Position numbers and translations under genes: made by a program
Assembly: GCA_015485155.1 (NCBI GenBank)
Contig: WFUF01000003.1
Span: forward strand, 124,001-188,000
From: Robiginitomaculum sp.
GTDB lineage: Bacteria; Pseudomonadota; Alphaproteobacteria; Caulobacterales; Maricaulaceae
Direction: 5' to 3'
Length of the DNA: 64,000 nucleotides
Notes under the pieces: generated by a model
Told to the model about the DNA's origin: nothing
Database searches by the model: none
What the model saw: the letters and a program-made list of their open reading frames with translations, nothing else
Shown: in pieces, positions 1 through 9,591 of the stretch
How positions within the stretch are numbered: the first letter of the stretch is position 1
Layout: each line of letters starts with the position of its first letter

Positions 1-475
1 TCAACTGTTCATCAAGAGCGGTTAACTCGGACGGTGTACATCCGGCCTTTTGAACGAAAGTCCCTGTCTTCGGCAAAGGTGCCGACACCGGGCCTTGAAC
101 AATTCGCAAACCTGTCACCCGGCCTGATCCTGTAAACAGATTAACCCGTTCAAGCAATTGGGCGGATTGCGCCTGCACCAGCAATGCGGCACTGCCTCTT
201 GCACGTACGGTAAGTGTTTGTCCGTTTTTGCTTCCGGATAATTTATCAGGAGCACAAACAGCTGCCAGACGAGGCCCAGCAATATCCTGCCAGCGCATTT
301 TTAACTCACGCACTCCGGGGCCGAACTTTTTGCCCATGGGGCGCAGGATTTTGCGAACCGCCCGATCAGGGCGCGACATACCTCGCGCCGCAGGCCGGGC
401 CGGGGTTAGTAACAACCGGGCAGCCTGCTGCGCATCTCGATGCAGCTTGCCAGATAAGTTGATATCGCGTTTCAT
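1..475 (-). CDS. DciA/DUF721 family protein, 3' end outside window
   Basis: An open frame runs from an ATG at 475 leftwards without a stop to the window edge, giving 158 visible codons. The middle carries the DUF721 signature: a basic segment, then RWQDIAGPRLA near residue 61 and a small beta-rich stretch (TLTVRARGSAA). DUF721 proteins are related to DciA, which recruits the replicative helicase. In alphaproteobacteria the family is usually encoded near mutY, a DsbA-like gene and smc, which would lie to the left. It is transcribed away from the peptidase gene at 633. The C-terminus is missing only because the window ends. No strong Shine-Dalgarno precedes the ATG, so the start is less certain than the family call. 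Confidence 0.72.
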   Translation of the reverse strand, partial: MKRDINLSGKLHRDAQQAARLLLTPARPAARGMSRPDRAVRKILRPMGKKFGPGVRELKMRWQDIAGPRLAAVCAPDKLSGSKNGQTLTVRARGSAALLVQAQSAQLLERVNLFTGSGRVTGLRIVQGPVSAPLPKTGTFVQKAGCTPSELTALDEQL

Positions 476-632
476 GTGGATAATCATCAAACCAAAATCA
501 GGATTTTACAAGAGACAAAGAAAAAAACCTGCAAAGTCATGCCAGGGTAAGAACCCTGCCACTTCAATAGTTGGCGGGGTGATGCAAACGTGATAGATGC
601 ATTGCTCTGACAAAGAACAATTGGGGGTTGAT

Positions 633-2192
633 GTGAGGCTAAATCTATTTACTGTAATTATTGCCGTAACTTTTGTATTAAGTGCGCCTGCCAGCTGGGC
701 CAGGGCCATTGAGGTGACCTCAGATAACTTTGTGCTGGTAGGAAATTTAAGCCCCGGTGATGCAAAAAAGCTGATACGTGAACTGGAACAATATCGTCAA
801 GGTATTATGCAGCTTTTAGGTCTGGAAGACCGTCTGGAACCAGTTCGTGTCCGAATTTATACTGCGCGGAGCACCAAAGCCTTGGAGGAAATGACCGGCA
901 GGAGCAATATTGGTGGAATTTACACCACCAATATTGAAGGCCCGATATTCATGCTCAACTCCATGGGCGGGTTTGGCAACAATCAAAGAAAAGGCAGCTC
1001 TGCACGCAGCCGCATGCAAAACAGAGGTCAGGCCCGCAATATTGCCCTGCACGAATATACGCATCATTTTCTCGCCTCTTACACCAATCAGTTTTATCCC
1101 AGATGGTATAATGAAGGGTTTGCAGATTATCTGGCCACCTTCAAAATCAACCATAAAGGCCAGATGCAGATCGGTATTCCTCGTCAATCTTACACCTATG
1201 CATTGTCACAACGAAAGTGGATGCCCACCGAAACAGTAGTTGGTGCAATCAACAAATATCCGCCCAGTTCCAAAAGCGGCAACCCAAACCAGCTTACAGC
1301 CATGGACTTTTTCTATGCGCAAAGCTGGCTTGCTGTGCATTATTTGCTGTCCAGTCCAAAGGATGCGAGCAAGATCAGCGATTATATTGATGCTTTGAAC
1401 ACCCAAAACCGGCCCAAGGATCTGTTTGAAACTGTATTTGGCCGAACTCCGCAGGAATTTCACCAACAATTAAAAGCCTATTACAAGCAAAACAATTATG
1501 CGGTCGCAACAATTACACCCAAAAAACTAATCAGCGAGCGTTCATTTCGGGTTAGAAAAATTTCCAGAGGCGAAGCCCTGTTTCACAAGGCCGAGGCCAT
1601 GCGATATTTTCGCGGAGATGGAAAAACTTCGCAGGAAATCATTGATATGTATCTGCGTGCCGCCAAAGAACTGGGCAAAACCCCGGCAATACTCTCTGCC
1701 ATCGCCGAGTTAAAAACCTGGCAGGACGATTTTGCTGCTGCGCAAATTTATATTGATCGGGCACTGGCGGCATCTCCAGAAGATCCGCGAACCCATCATC
1801 TGGCCGGAATGATTCTGGTTTACAAGAATGAAGATCAATCAACACCAGCAAATTTACAAGAGTTACAGCGCGCCCGGAAACACTTGAAAAAAGCCATGAG
1901 CAGCAACCCTGATAATATGAGCGCGCATTTCTATTATGCAAAATCCTATTATCTATCGAACAAAAAGCCCTCTGCACAGGCGCTGGCTTCTGCGGAACTG
2001 GCTCTTGGTTATTATCGCAGCCGTAATTTTGTAAATAGCAATTTGGTGCTGGCCAGCGTCCTGATGCAAGGAGGAAGGACCAAACATGTTCGCCATGCGA
2101 TCTATAACGCTATTATCTGGGGGCATGACGCTGATACACTTGCTATGGCCTATGACATGAAACAAAGACTTGATCAGATTGAGGGGCAATAG
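633..2192 (+). CDS. secreted peptidase MA-like protein with C-terminal TPR repeats
   Basis: A probable exported zinc metallopeptidase of 519 residues. I start it at the GTG at 633 because it sits about six bases after a GGGGG ribosome site and gives a clean signal peptide (MRLNLFTVIIA...ASWARA). The ATG at 597 would add twelve residues. The HExxH motif is HEYTH at residues 140-144, followed by WYNEGFADYL with the likely third ligand Glu161, as in the peptidase MA-like (DUF1570-type) families. Residues from about 330 to the end form helical TPR-like repeats (AAKELGKTPAILSAIAEL and similar), often protein-binding. It stands alone between divergent and convergent neighbours. The substrate is unknown. 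It acts presumably in the periplasm. Confidence 0.72.
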   Translation: MRLNLFTVIIAVTFVLSAPASWARAIEVTSDNFVLVGNLSPGDAKKLIRELEQYRQGIMQLLGLEDRLEPVRVRIYTARSTKALEEMTGRSNIGGIYTTNIEGPIFMLNSMGGFGNNQRKGSSARSRMQNRGQARNIALHEYTHHFLASYTNQFYPRWYNEGFADYLATFKINHKGQMQIGIPRQSYTYALSQRKWMPTETVVGAINKYPPSSKSGNPNQLTAMDFFYAQSWLAVHYLLSSPKDASKISDYIDALNTQNRPKDLFETVFGRTPQEFHQQLKAYYKQNNYAVATITPKKLISERSFRVRKISRGEALFHKAEAMRYFRGDGKTSQEIIDMYLRAAKELGKTPAILSAIAELKTWQDDFAAAQIYIDRALAASPEDPRTHHLAGMILVYKNEDQSTPANLQELQRARKHLKKAMSSNPDNMSAHFYYAKSYYLSNKKPSAQALASAELALGYYRSRNFVNSNLVLASVLMQGGRTKHVRHAIYNAIIWGHDADTLAMAYDMKQRLDQIEGQ

Positions 2193-2222
2193 CCTTAACA
2201 TTTATTACAGGGCATTCTGGCG

Positions 2223-2927
2223 CTAAATGTCTTTGGTGAGCAGTGCTTTTTCCCTGGTGTTGGGGAAGCGATAAAACACATGACTGCCCACATTGGCCGT
2301 ACGAAGCAAATTGGACGACCAGAACGGATTGACAGCCATTGTGTGATAATGGGTGGCGCGCTTGATAGTGGTATTGGCGCTCATGCCCAAAAATGAATTT
2401 ATTGCACTGGCCTTTGAACGAGCCCAGATTTTATCTCGCGGCTGTTTTTGCAAGGAACCATCGCAGGTAAAAGAAAACTGGCAGCCAGTGGTGCGGTTTG
2501 CGCCTTGATATACCACCTCGCACACTGTTGCCGGATATATGGAGCTTTTAGTGCGGTTCAGAACTACCTGGGCCACCGCCAATTGCCCGGCAATAGGTTC
2601 GGATCTTGCTTCGTAATATATGGCAGTAGTCAGACAATCCAACTCCTTCTTTTGCTGCAATGCCTGCTCAATATGAGAGCGGGTAAAGGTCTCAACCTCC
2701 GAAATAGCAAAAGGTCTTGCCGCATTTATCTTTGGGGTGATTATCTGCGGTGATTGCAGGAATGCAACTGCCAACTCCTGCCATTGCGTGTCATCTACCT
2801 GATTTTTTGCAATATCAGAAACCTGAAAAAACATGGTTGGCGCCATCAATAAAGCCGGTGCAACCACCATGGATCGAACAAAATGATTCAAGGTCAAGCC
2901 CTGGAAAAAATCGTATATATTGCCCAT
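2223..2927 (-). CDS. SleB/CwlJ-type cell wall hydrolase
   Basis: A 234-residue protein with the Hydrolase_2 (SleB/CwlJ) fold in its second half, a family that cleaves peptidoglycan glycan strands. A hydrophobic segment at residues 18-35 should act as an uncleaved signal anchor. The catalytic domain begins at LTTAIYYEARSEP (candidate catalytic Glu106) and continues with AQVVLNRT, CQFSFTCDG and THYHTMAVNPFW, all typical of the family. Alphaproteobacteria are not spore formers, so the likely role is wall remodelling rather than germination. It is a single-gene unit convergent with the peptidase at 633. A TATAAT on the minus strand at 3045-3040 could serve as its promoter. Confidence 0.85.
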   Translation of the reverse strand: MGNIYDFFQGLTLNHFVRSMVVAPALLMAPTMFFQVSDIAKNQVDDTQWQELAVAFLQSPQIITPKINAARPFAISEVETFTRSHIEQALQQKKELDCLTTAIYYEARSEPIAGQLAVAQVVLNRTKSSIYPATVCEVVYQGANRTTGCQFSFTCDGSLQKQPRDKIWARSKASAINSFLGMSANTTIKRATHYHTMAVNPFWSSNLLRTANVGSHVFYRFPNTREKALLTKDI

Positions 2928-3039
2928 GTCCCGCTACCTGTTTTGCTAATATCAAACCAGATCCCGTGCAAAAAATACCGTAAAGTGCTTAACAATTAAC
3001 TAATTTCAACGATTCCAGCAAGGGGAGAAAGTTGCTCTA

Positions 3040-3045
3040 ATTATA
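3040..3045 (-). promoter_or_regulatory. candidate -10 for the cell wall hydrolase gene
   Basis: A perfect TATAAT lies on the minus strand in the 199-base gap between ppdK and the hydrolase gene. It is enclosed by a small inverted repeat (TTGCT...AGCAA, 3032-3049). I see no good -35 at 16-18 bases, so the call rests on the -10 alone. Nothing else recognisable lies in this AT-rich gap. Confidence 0.3.
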
Positions 3046-3126
3046 GCAAGATAGGCAAAGTATCCCGAAATACCAACACTTTTCCGAATAAAATACCTTA
3101 AATATTCTTGTGGAGAGAAAGTTATA

Positions 3127-5796
3127 CTAACTATTTGCGGAGGTTATTGCCGCTTGTGCTGCAGCCAATCTGGCAATAGGAACCCGAAATGGCGAACAGG
3201 AAATATAGTCCAGACCAAGGCTTTCAAAGAACATGATGCTGTCAGGATCGCCGCCATGTTCGCCACATACACCCAGCTTGATTTCCTGCCGCGCCCCGTG
3301 CCCCAGCTCTACAGCACGGCGCAATAATTGCCCCACACCCTGCTTGTCCAGAGTAATAAACGGGTCTTTCTCGAACACGCCCTGATAAATATAGCTGTTT
3401 AGGAATGACGTGGCGTCATCTCGCGACAAGCCTAAGGCGGTTTGGGTCAAGTCATTGGTGCCAAAGGAGAAAAAATCGGAAAATTGCGCCAGCTCATCGG
3501 CACAAAGTGCAGCTCTTGGCAATTCGATCATTGCACCAAAACTATATTTTGGGGCAAATCCCTGCAATGCGGCAACTTCATCGCACACCTCACGGATTTT
3601 GCCTTTCAGGATTTTCAACTCCTTGGCCGTCATTGCCAGTGGGATCATCACCTCGACACGGGTCATTATTCCGGTATCGGCCTTAACTGCGCCTTGCGCC
3701 TCAAAAATAGCCCTAGCCTGCATCTGATATATCTCAGGATAGGAAATTCCAAGCCTGCACCCCCTATGCCCCAGCATTGGATTGCTTTCCACCAGCTCTG
3801 CAGCCCGCTGCATCAGGGCTTCTGCGGAAACACCCGTTGTCTGGGCCACCTCATCCACGTCCCTGGCTGTATGGGGCAGGAATTCATGCAAAGGCGGATC
3901 CAGCAGGCGTATGGTGCAGGGGCGCTCCCCCATAATGCGAAAGATATCAATGAAATCGTCCCGCTGCATGGGCAATATCCGCTCCAGCGCGGCAATCCGG
4001 CCTTCACGGGTTTGCGCCAATATCATTTCGCGCATGGCGGCAATGCGCTGACCATCAAAAAACATGTGCTCTGTCCGGCACAGACCAATACCTTCTGCGC
4101 CAAAGTCGCTGGCGGTTCTAACATCAGCAGGGGTTTCAGCATTGGCGCGCACTTTCATTCTGCGCGCACCATCTGCCCAGCCCATCATTGTTCCAAAATC
4201 CCCGGTAAGTTCCGGCTTTACCATAGTGGCGGCACCGTCCAATACCTGACCCTTGGTGCCGTCAATGGTGATTATATCACCTTCGCATATGGTTCGCCCT
4301 GCAATATGAAACTGCCTTTTGGAGTAATCTATCCTGATATCTCCGGCACCGGACACACAAGGGCGGCCCATGCCTCTGGCAACCACTGCTGCATGAGAGG
4401 TCATGCCCCCGCGTGCGGTTACAATACCTTTGGCTGCATGCATGCCGTGAATGTCTTCTGGCGAGGTTTCAATGCGCACCAGTATAACATCTTCGCCGTG
4501 ACCGGCACGGACCACTGCTTCATTGGCATCAAATACCACCTGGCCAATGGCTGCTCCTGGAGAAGCCGGAAGCCCAAGGGCAATTACTGGCCGACCATGG
4601 CCCTCAGCAAGCATCGGGTGCAGCAATTGGTCAAGGGAGGCAGGGTCAATGCGGCAAACTGCCTGGGTTTCGTCAATTAAACCCTCTGCGACCATGTCAA
4701 CGGCGATTTTCAAGGCGGCTCTTGCGGTGCGTTTACCGCTGCGGGTCTGTAATACCCACAAATGTTTACGCTCAACCGTAAACTCAATGTCCTGCATATC
4801 CTTATAATGGGTTTCCAGCCGGTCAAATACGCTCGTAAGCTGGGCAAATATATCCGGCATAGCCTCTTCCATGCTAGGTTGTGCATCACCCATCTCCAGC
4901 CGGGCGGCCTTGGTCAAGGACTGCGGGGTTCTGATACCGGCTACCACGTCTTCACCCTGAGCGTTTATCAGAAATTCGCCATAATATGCCCGCTCGCCGG
5001 TAGACGGATTGCGAGTGAACGCCACTCCGGTTGCCGATGTTTCACCCATATTGCCAAACACCATGGCCTGCACATTGACCGCGGTGCCCCAACTGGCCGG
5101 TATTTCGTGCAAGTTACGATAGACCTGAGCCCGCTCATTCATCCAGCTATCGAATACGGCGCCAATTGCACCCCATAACTGATCCAGCGGACTGGCGGGA
5201 AAAGGTCTGCCCGTTTCATCCTCAACTAACTGCAAATATGCCGTTGTTATCTGCTCCCAGTCTTCTGCTGCCAGATCAGTATCACCCTCAAAGCCGCAAA
5301 CGTCCTTGTGCTCGTCCAGAACCTCTTCAAACAGGTCATGATCAACGCCCAATACCACATCTGAATACATTTGAATGAAGCGCCGATAACTATCAAAGGC
5401 GAAACGCCTGTCCCCTGAAAGAGATGCCAGCCCTTCCACGGTTTCGTGGTTCAGGCCCAGATTTAATACCGTATCCATCATTCCCGGCATGGATGCCCGC
5501 CCACCGGAGCGCACCGATACCAGCAATGGGTTGGCAGCATAACCAAAACTTTTGCCTGATTGCTGTTCCAATGTCTGCAACGCTGCCAACACCTGATCGT
5601 GGAGGTTCTTCGGCCATGATTTTTGATTATCGAGATAATTGGTGCAAACCTCGGTGGTAAGGGTAAAGCCCGGCGGAACCGGCAGGCCAAGACTGCACAT
5701 TTCGGCCAGATTTGCCCCCTTACCGCCGAGCAGGTTCTTCATACTAGCCTTGCCCTCTGCGGCGCCACCACCAAATCCATATACCCATTTCGTCAT
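3127..5796 (-). CDS. ppdK: pyruvate, phosphate dikinase
   Basis: Full-length 889-residue PPDK, which interconverts pyruvate + ATP + Pi and phosphoenolpyruvate + AMP + PPi, in the cytoplasm. The N-terminal ATP-grasp part opens with GFGGGAAEGKASMKNLLGGK. The central swivelling domain carries the phosphorylated His468 in GGMTSHAAVV. The C-terminal TIM barrel holds the catalytic Cys844 in CGEHGGDP. Length and motifs are ordinary. It is the last gene of a minus-strand run glyQ-glyS-ppdK, with 18 bases after the glyS stop, a neighbourhood common in alphaproteobacteria. Several long frames on the opposite strand inside it are shadows. Confidence 0.98.
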   Translation of the reverse strand: MTKWVYGFGGGAAEGKASMKNLLGGKGANLAEMCSLGLPVPPGFTLTTEVCTNYLDNQKSWPKNLHDQVLAALQTLEQQSGKSFGYAANPLLVSVRSGGRASMPGMMDTVLNLGLNHETVEGLASLSGDRRFAFDSYRRFIQMYSDVVLGVDHDLFEEVLDEHKDVCGFEGDTDLAAEDWEQITTAYLQLVEDETGRPFPASPLDQLWGAIGAVFDSWMNERAQVYRNLHEIPASWGTAVNVQAMVFGNMGETSATGVAFTRNPSTGERAYYGEFLINAQGEDVVAGIRTPQSLTKAARLEMGDAQPSMEEAMPDIFAQLTSVFDRLETHYKDMQDIEFTVERKHLWVLQTRSGKRTARAALKIAVDMVAEGLIDETQAVCRIDPASLDQLLHPMLAEGHGRPVIALGLPASPGAAIGQVVFDANEAVVRAGHGEDVILVRIETSPEDIHGMHAAKGIVTARGGMTSHAAVVARGMGRPCVSGAGDIRIDYSKRQFHIAGRTICEGDIITIDGTKGQVLDGAATMVKPELTGDFGTMMGWADGARRMKVRANAETPADVRTASDFGAEGIGLCRTEHMFFDGQRIAAMREMILAQTREGRIAALERILPMQRDDFIDIFRIMGERPCTIRLLDPPLHEFLPHTARDVDEVAQTTGVSAEALMQRAAELVESNPMLGHRGCRLGISYPEIYQMQARAIFEAQGAVKADTGIMTRVEVMIPLAMTAKELKILKGKIREVCDEVAALQGFAPKYSFGAMIELPRAALCADELAQFSDFFSFGTNDLTQTALGLSRDDATSFLNSYIYQGVFEKDPFITLDKQGVGQLLRRAVELGHGARQEIKLGVCGEHGGDPDSIMFFESLGLDYISCSPFRVPIARLAAAQAAITSANS

Positions 5797-5814
5797 ACCA
5801 TTACACCTAATCTA

Positions 5815-7818
5815 TTAGCCGGCAATTTTGTCAAAATCCGCAACTGGAGCCAGAGCCTCGCGGATGCCCGAAAGCAGCCGCAACCGGTTCAATCGAATTG
5901 CCGGATCATCATCATTGACCATTACTGCATCAAAAAACGCATCAACCGGCCCCTGCAATGGGGCCAAAGCAGCCATCGCCGCAGTGTAATCTTCGCCTGT
6001 AATAGCTTTGGATGCTTTGTCTCGAGCGGTTTGCAGGGCTTCATAGAGAGCCTTTTCCTGCGGCTCAGTAAATAAAGCAATTTTGATGTTTCCGGAAACT
6101 TCTGTTCCCTTCTTCTCTTCGGCTTTAACAATGTTCGCAGCGCGTTTGGTTCCAGCCAGTAATTGTTCGCCTTCTGGCGTTTCAAGAAAGCGGGAAAGCG
6201 CTTGCACCCGATCCACAATCGCCACCAGATCATCAGCATCAGGGCTTAAAACTGCATCAATGACATCATGACGAATACCAGAATCCCGAAGGTGAACTTT
6301 CAGACGGTCGTGAAAGAAAGATAATAGTTGCTCTGATACCTTCAACCGCACCTTATTAGCCAACACAATTCTGATCACGCCCAATGCGGCGCGGCGCAAG
6401 GCATAGGGGTCTTTGGAGCCGGTGGGCTTTTCATCTATTGCCCAGAATCCTGTCAACGTATCCAGCTTATCAGCCAAAGCCACGGCAATGCTAACCGGAT
6501 CGGTGGGGATTTCGTCGGTTGGGCCTTGTGGCTTGTAATGATCACAAATGGCATTTGCCACCGCCTTTTCTTCGCCATCAGCCAATGCATAATATCGGCC
6601 CATCACCCCTTGCAGGGACGTAAATTCCACCACCATTTGCGTGGTTAGATCAGCCTTGGCCAGCCGTGCGGCGCGCTCCGCCAGTTTTGGGTCAGCACTG
6701 ACCAATGGCGCAAGCTGTTTGGCCAATTCTGCCACGCGCATCACCTTGTCATAGACACTGCCCAGTTTTTGGTGAAACACCACGTCTTTTAAGGCATCAA
6801 TACGGCTTTCCAGGGTTTGCCCCCGATCCGTGTCCCAAAAGTGCCGGGCATCAGCCAGACGGGCGCTGAGCACCCGCGCATTTCCCTTTGCAATGGCCCT
6901 ACCACCATCGGGAGCATCCAAATTGGCCACCACCAGAAAGTTTGGTGCTAATTTGCCGCTTTTCGCATCCTTGACCGAGAAATATTTCTGGTGTTTGGCC
7001 ATTGAAAGCGTGATTACTTCTGCTGGCAGGTCAAGAAACCCCTCATCCATTTGACCCAATAGTGTTACCGGCCATTCGGCAAGACCTGACACCTCATCAA
7101 GCAAGGCATTGTCCTGAACCAGAGCAAGATTATTTTGATTGCAAATTTCGGAAATTTGCTGTGAAATTTTTGCTTTGCGATCATCCGCATCAAGCAAAAC
7201 ACGACCCACCCCCTCTAATTGCTGGCGATAATTGGCAAATGATGAGACGGTAAACGGCCCCGGCCCCATGATACGATGCCCAAAGATTTGGTTGCCGCTT
7301 TCGATACCTGCTATTTCAAACGGCACGATTCTTCCATCCAATATGCAGACAATGCCATGAATCGGTCGTACCCAGCGAAAATTGCCAAACCCCCATTTCA
7401 TGGATTTTGGCCACGGAAAATCAGCCATTATCTGCGGTATGATTTCAGTCAGCACTTCGGTGGCGGCGCGTCCGGATTTATGCAGTTTGGCAACCCAGAA
7501 TTTTCCCTTTTTGTCCTCACGCTGTTCGCAATCATCGAGGCTGGCAATACCGGCACCGCGCAAAAACCCGGCCAGTGCTTGTTCTGGTGCGCCGACCCTT
7601 GGGCCTTTGCGTTCCTCGGTCACATCTGGGGATTTAATCGGCAGATCAGCAATCACACAGGTCAAACGCCGTGGCCCGGCAAAACCTTGTATATCAGCAA
7701 ATTCAAAACCGGCTTCGGTTAGGGCTTTGGATAATAGACGCTGCAGATCATTGACAGCCTTGACCTGCATCCGCGCCGGGATCTCTTCGGAGAAAATCTC
7801 TAATAGCAATTCGGCCAT
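5815..7818 (-). CDS. glyS: glycyl-tRNA synthetase beta subunit
   Basis: The 667-residue beta chain of the bacterial alpha2-beta2 glycyl-tRNA synthetase, which binds tRNA-Gly for charging by the alpha chain. The start is fixed by the family N-terminus [17 protein letters not shown] and by a one-base TGATG overlap with the glyQ stop. An ATG 39 bases upstream would give a non-conserved leader. Conserved segments include KSMKWGFGNFRWVRPIHG and MAKHQKYFSV. The C-terminal part is the helical anticodon-binding domain. Co-translation with glyQ fits the obligate complex. Confidence 0.97.
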   Translation of the reverse strand: MAELLLEIFSEEIPARMQVKAVNDLQRLLSKALTEAGFEFADIQGFAGPRRLTCVIADLPIKSPDVTEERKGPRVGAPEQALAGFLRGAGIASLDDCEQREDKKGKFWVAKLHKSGRAATEVLTEIIPQIMADFPWPKSMKWGFGNFRWVRPIHGIVCILDGRIVPFEIAGIESGNQIFGHRIMGPGPFTVSSFANYRQQLEGVGRVLLDADDRKAKISQQISEICNQNNLALVQDNALLDEVSGLAEWPVTLLGQMDEGFLDLPAEVITLSMAKHQKYFSVKDAKSGKLAPNFLVVANLDAPDGGRAIAKGNARVLSARLADARHFWDTDRGQTLESRIDALKDVVFHQKLGSVYDKVMRVAELAKQLAPLVSADPKLAERAARLAKADLTTQMVVEFTSLQGVMGRYYALADGEEKAVANAICDHYKPQGPTDEIPTDPVSIAVALADKLDTLTGFWAIDEKPTGSKDPYALRRAALGVIRIVLANKVRLKVSEQLLSFFHDRLKVHLRDSGIRHDVIDAVLSPDADDLVAIVDRVQALSRFLETPEGEQLLAGTKRAANIVKAEEKKGTEVSGNIKIALFTEPQEKALYEALQTARDKASKAITGEDYTAAMAALAPLQGPVDAFFDAVMVNDDDPAIRLNRLRLLSGIREALAPVADFDKIAG

Positions 7819-8693
7819 CACCCAGCACCTTCCAGCTCTACCCAGGCTTCGGCGCATCCCTTGGCCAGATCGCGAACCCGCTTAATAAAACTGGCGCGCT
7901 CGGTAGCCGAGACCACGCCTCTGGCATCAAGAATATTAAAGGCATGGCTGGCTTTTAGCACAAAGTCATATGCTGGCAGCGGCAGGTTTTTATCCAGCAG
8001 TGTTTGGCATTGCACTTCTGCATCAGCAAACCAGCTAGTGAATATTTTTGTGTCGGCATAATCAAAATTAAAGTGTGAAAACTGGCGCTCGTTTTCCTGA
8101 AAAACATCGCCATAGCTCACGCCATCATCATTGAACGCCAGATCATAAATACTATCCACACCCTGCACATAAGTTGCAAGTCTCTCCAGACCATAGGTCA
8201 ACTCGCCCGAGACCGGATTAACCTCCAGACCGCCTACTTGCTGAAAATAGGTAAACTGGCTCACTTCCATGCCATCACACCAGACCTCCCAGCCCAGACC
8301 CCAGGCGCCAACAGTGGGGTTTTCCCAGTCATCCTCAACAAAACGTACATCATGTAAACCCATGTCAATGCCAATGGCACCAAGGCTTCTAAGGTATAGC
8401 TCTTGCAGATTATCCGGGCTTGGTTTCAGTAAAACCTGAAACTGATAATAATGCTGTAAACGATTTGGGTTTTCTCCATAGCGGCCATCAGCCGGACGGC
8501 GACACGGTTGCACATAGGCGGTATTCCATGGCTTTGGCCCCAAGGAGCGCAAAGTAGTTGCCGGGTGCAATGTGCCAGCACCCACTTCCAGGTCATAGGG
8601 CTGCAGGATTACACAGCCCTGATCAGCCCAATATTGCTGCAGGCTGAGGATCAAACCCTGAAAACTGAGCGGTTTATCGTTAGGTGTGGCCAT
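7818..8693 (-). CDS. glyQ: glycyl-tRNA synthetase alpha subunit
   Basis: The 291-residue class II catalytic chain that forms glycyl-adenylate and charges tRNA-Gly together with GlyS. The N-terminus reads [19 protein letters not shown], then [19 protein letters not shown] and [19 protein letters not shown], all hallmark GlyQ blocks. Length matches the family. It precedes glyS with a TGATG junction and follows the trmN6-like gene after 50 bases, so all four minus-strand genes may share a transcript. Confidence 0.98.
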   Translation of the reverse strand: MATPNDKPLSFQGLILSLQQYWADQGCVILQPYDLEVGAGTLHPATTLRSLGPKPWNTAYVQPCRRPADGRYGENPNRLQHYYQFQVLLKPSPDNLQELYLRSLGAIGIDMGLHDVRFVEDDWENPTVGAWGLGWEVWCDGMEVSQFTYFQQVGGLEVNPVSGELTYGLERLATYVQGVDSIYDLAFNDDGVSYGDVFQENERQFSHFNFDYADTKIFTSWFADAEVQCQTLLDKNLPLPAYDFVLKASHAFNILDARGVVSATERASFIKRVRDLAKGCAEAWVELEGAG

Positions 8694-8743
8694 AGGTCAA
8701 ACTTTACCAAAATGAAGGTTTATCGGGTTGTATCGTCTTTTTC

Positions 8744-9478
8744 TCAAAATACCAGAGGCTGTTTGCCACGCAAAATGGCATCGGCCAAATCAGTATGGCG
8801 CTTTTCATCTTCATGCAAAACCAAAGGAGCAAGAATTGTCGCCGGAGTTTTAGCGTCTTTGCGCGCCCTGATCAGCACCCGGTGGGCCTTGTCGCCTGCT
8901 CTGGGTGATATGGGCAATATGCGAATATCACCACAAGCGGTATTTAACAGGCTGATGCAGTCGGCAACCCGGTCGGCACGATGGATAAGGGTAATAAAGC
9001 CCCGGCATTTCACCAGCAAAATTGCCTGATTGATCCATGTATCCAACCCGGAAGCATCAGCAATAAAAGCTGTATCCCGTCCCTTTGCAGGAGTATTTTC
9101 ACAAGAGGCGCTATCTTGAAATGGCGGATTAAAAAACACATGGTCAAAGCGATCTGACCCGAATAAGTCTTTGGCATGTGCCACATCGCCCTGTCGCACT
9201 GATACACGGTTTTGCAGTTGATTTTGCCGGATGTTTTGCTCTGATAGCCTTACCAGATTAACCTGTTTCTCCAGCCCCCGAAACTGCGCCTCGGTATTGC
9301 GCCATGCCGCACACAATAATGCCGTTCCAGCTCCAGAACCCATTTCCAGGGCCACCTTGCCATCTGCTATCTGGATAGATGCCGCCAGCAATACAGCATC
9401 AAGTCCAGCGCGATAACCCTCACCCTGGGCAATTTGCAAGGCTCCATCGAGAAAATATGGGGTCAAAGCAACAGACAT
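8744..9478 (-). CDS. TrmN6-type tRNA/small-molecule N6-adenine methyltransferase
   Basis: A 244-residue Rossmann-fold SAM-dependent methyltransferase. The SAM loop is LEMGSGAGTALL (residues 44-55), and the catalytic motif NPPF at 117-120 marks transfer to an exocyclic amine, as in E. coli YfiC/TrmN6, which methylates A37 of tRNA-Val. The alphaproteobacterial members lie in the same family, but substrate identity is inferred. It is first in the run towards glyQ-glyS and divergent from the prenyl synthase gene at 9592, so the 113-base gap between them must contain both promoters. Confidence 0.8.
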   Translation of the reverse strand: MSVALTPYFLDGALQIAQGEGYRAGLDAVLLAASIQIADGKVALEMGSGAGTALLCAAWRNTEAQFRGLEKQVNLVRLSEQNIRQNQLQNRVSVRQGDVAHAKDLFGSDRFDHVFFNPPFQDSASCENTPAKGRDTAFIADASGLDTWINQAILLVKCRGFITLIHRADRVADCISLLNTACGDIRILPISPRAGDKAHRVLIRARKDAKTPATILAPLVLHEDEKRHTDLADAILRGKQPLVF

Positions 9479-9591
9479 TAACTTTCAAACCTGTTTTATT
9501 GCAACATTTTTCAAACATATCACATTCATTTGCTTGGCAAGCAAACCGCAAATCCCTATACAAGAGGATATTTTACGCAAAAGGACTTGGG

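Noticed and set aside
214-593. Two overlapping plus-strand frames at the window start
   Set aside because: They are antisense to the DUF721 gene, whose protein sequence is recognisable on the minus strand.
3442-4680. 412-codon open frame on the plus strand inside ppdK
   Set aside because: It lies wholly antisense to a clear PPDK gene, has no recognisable domain and arises from the codon bias of the real gene.
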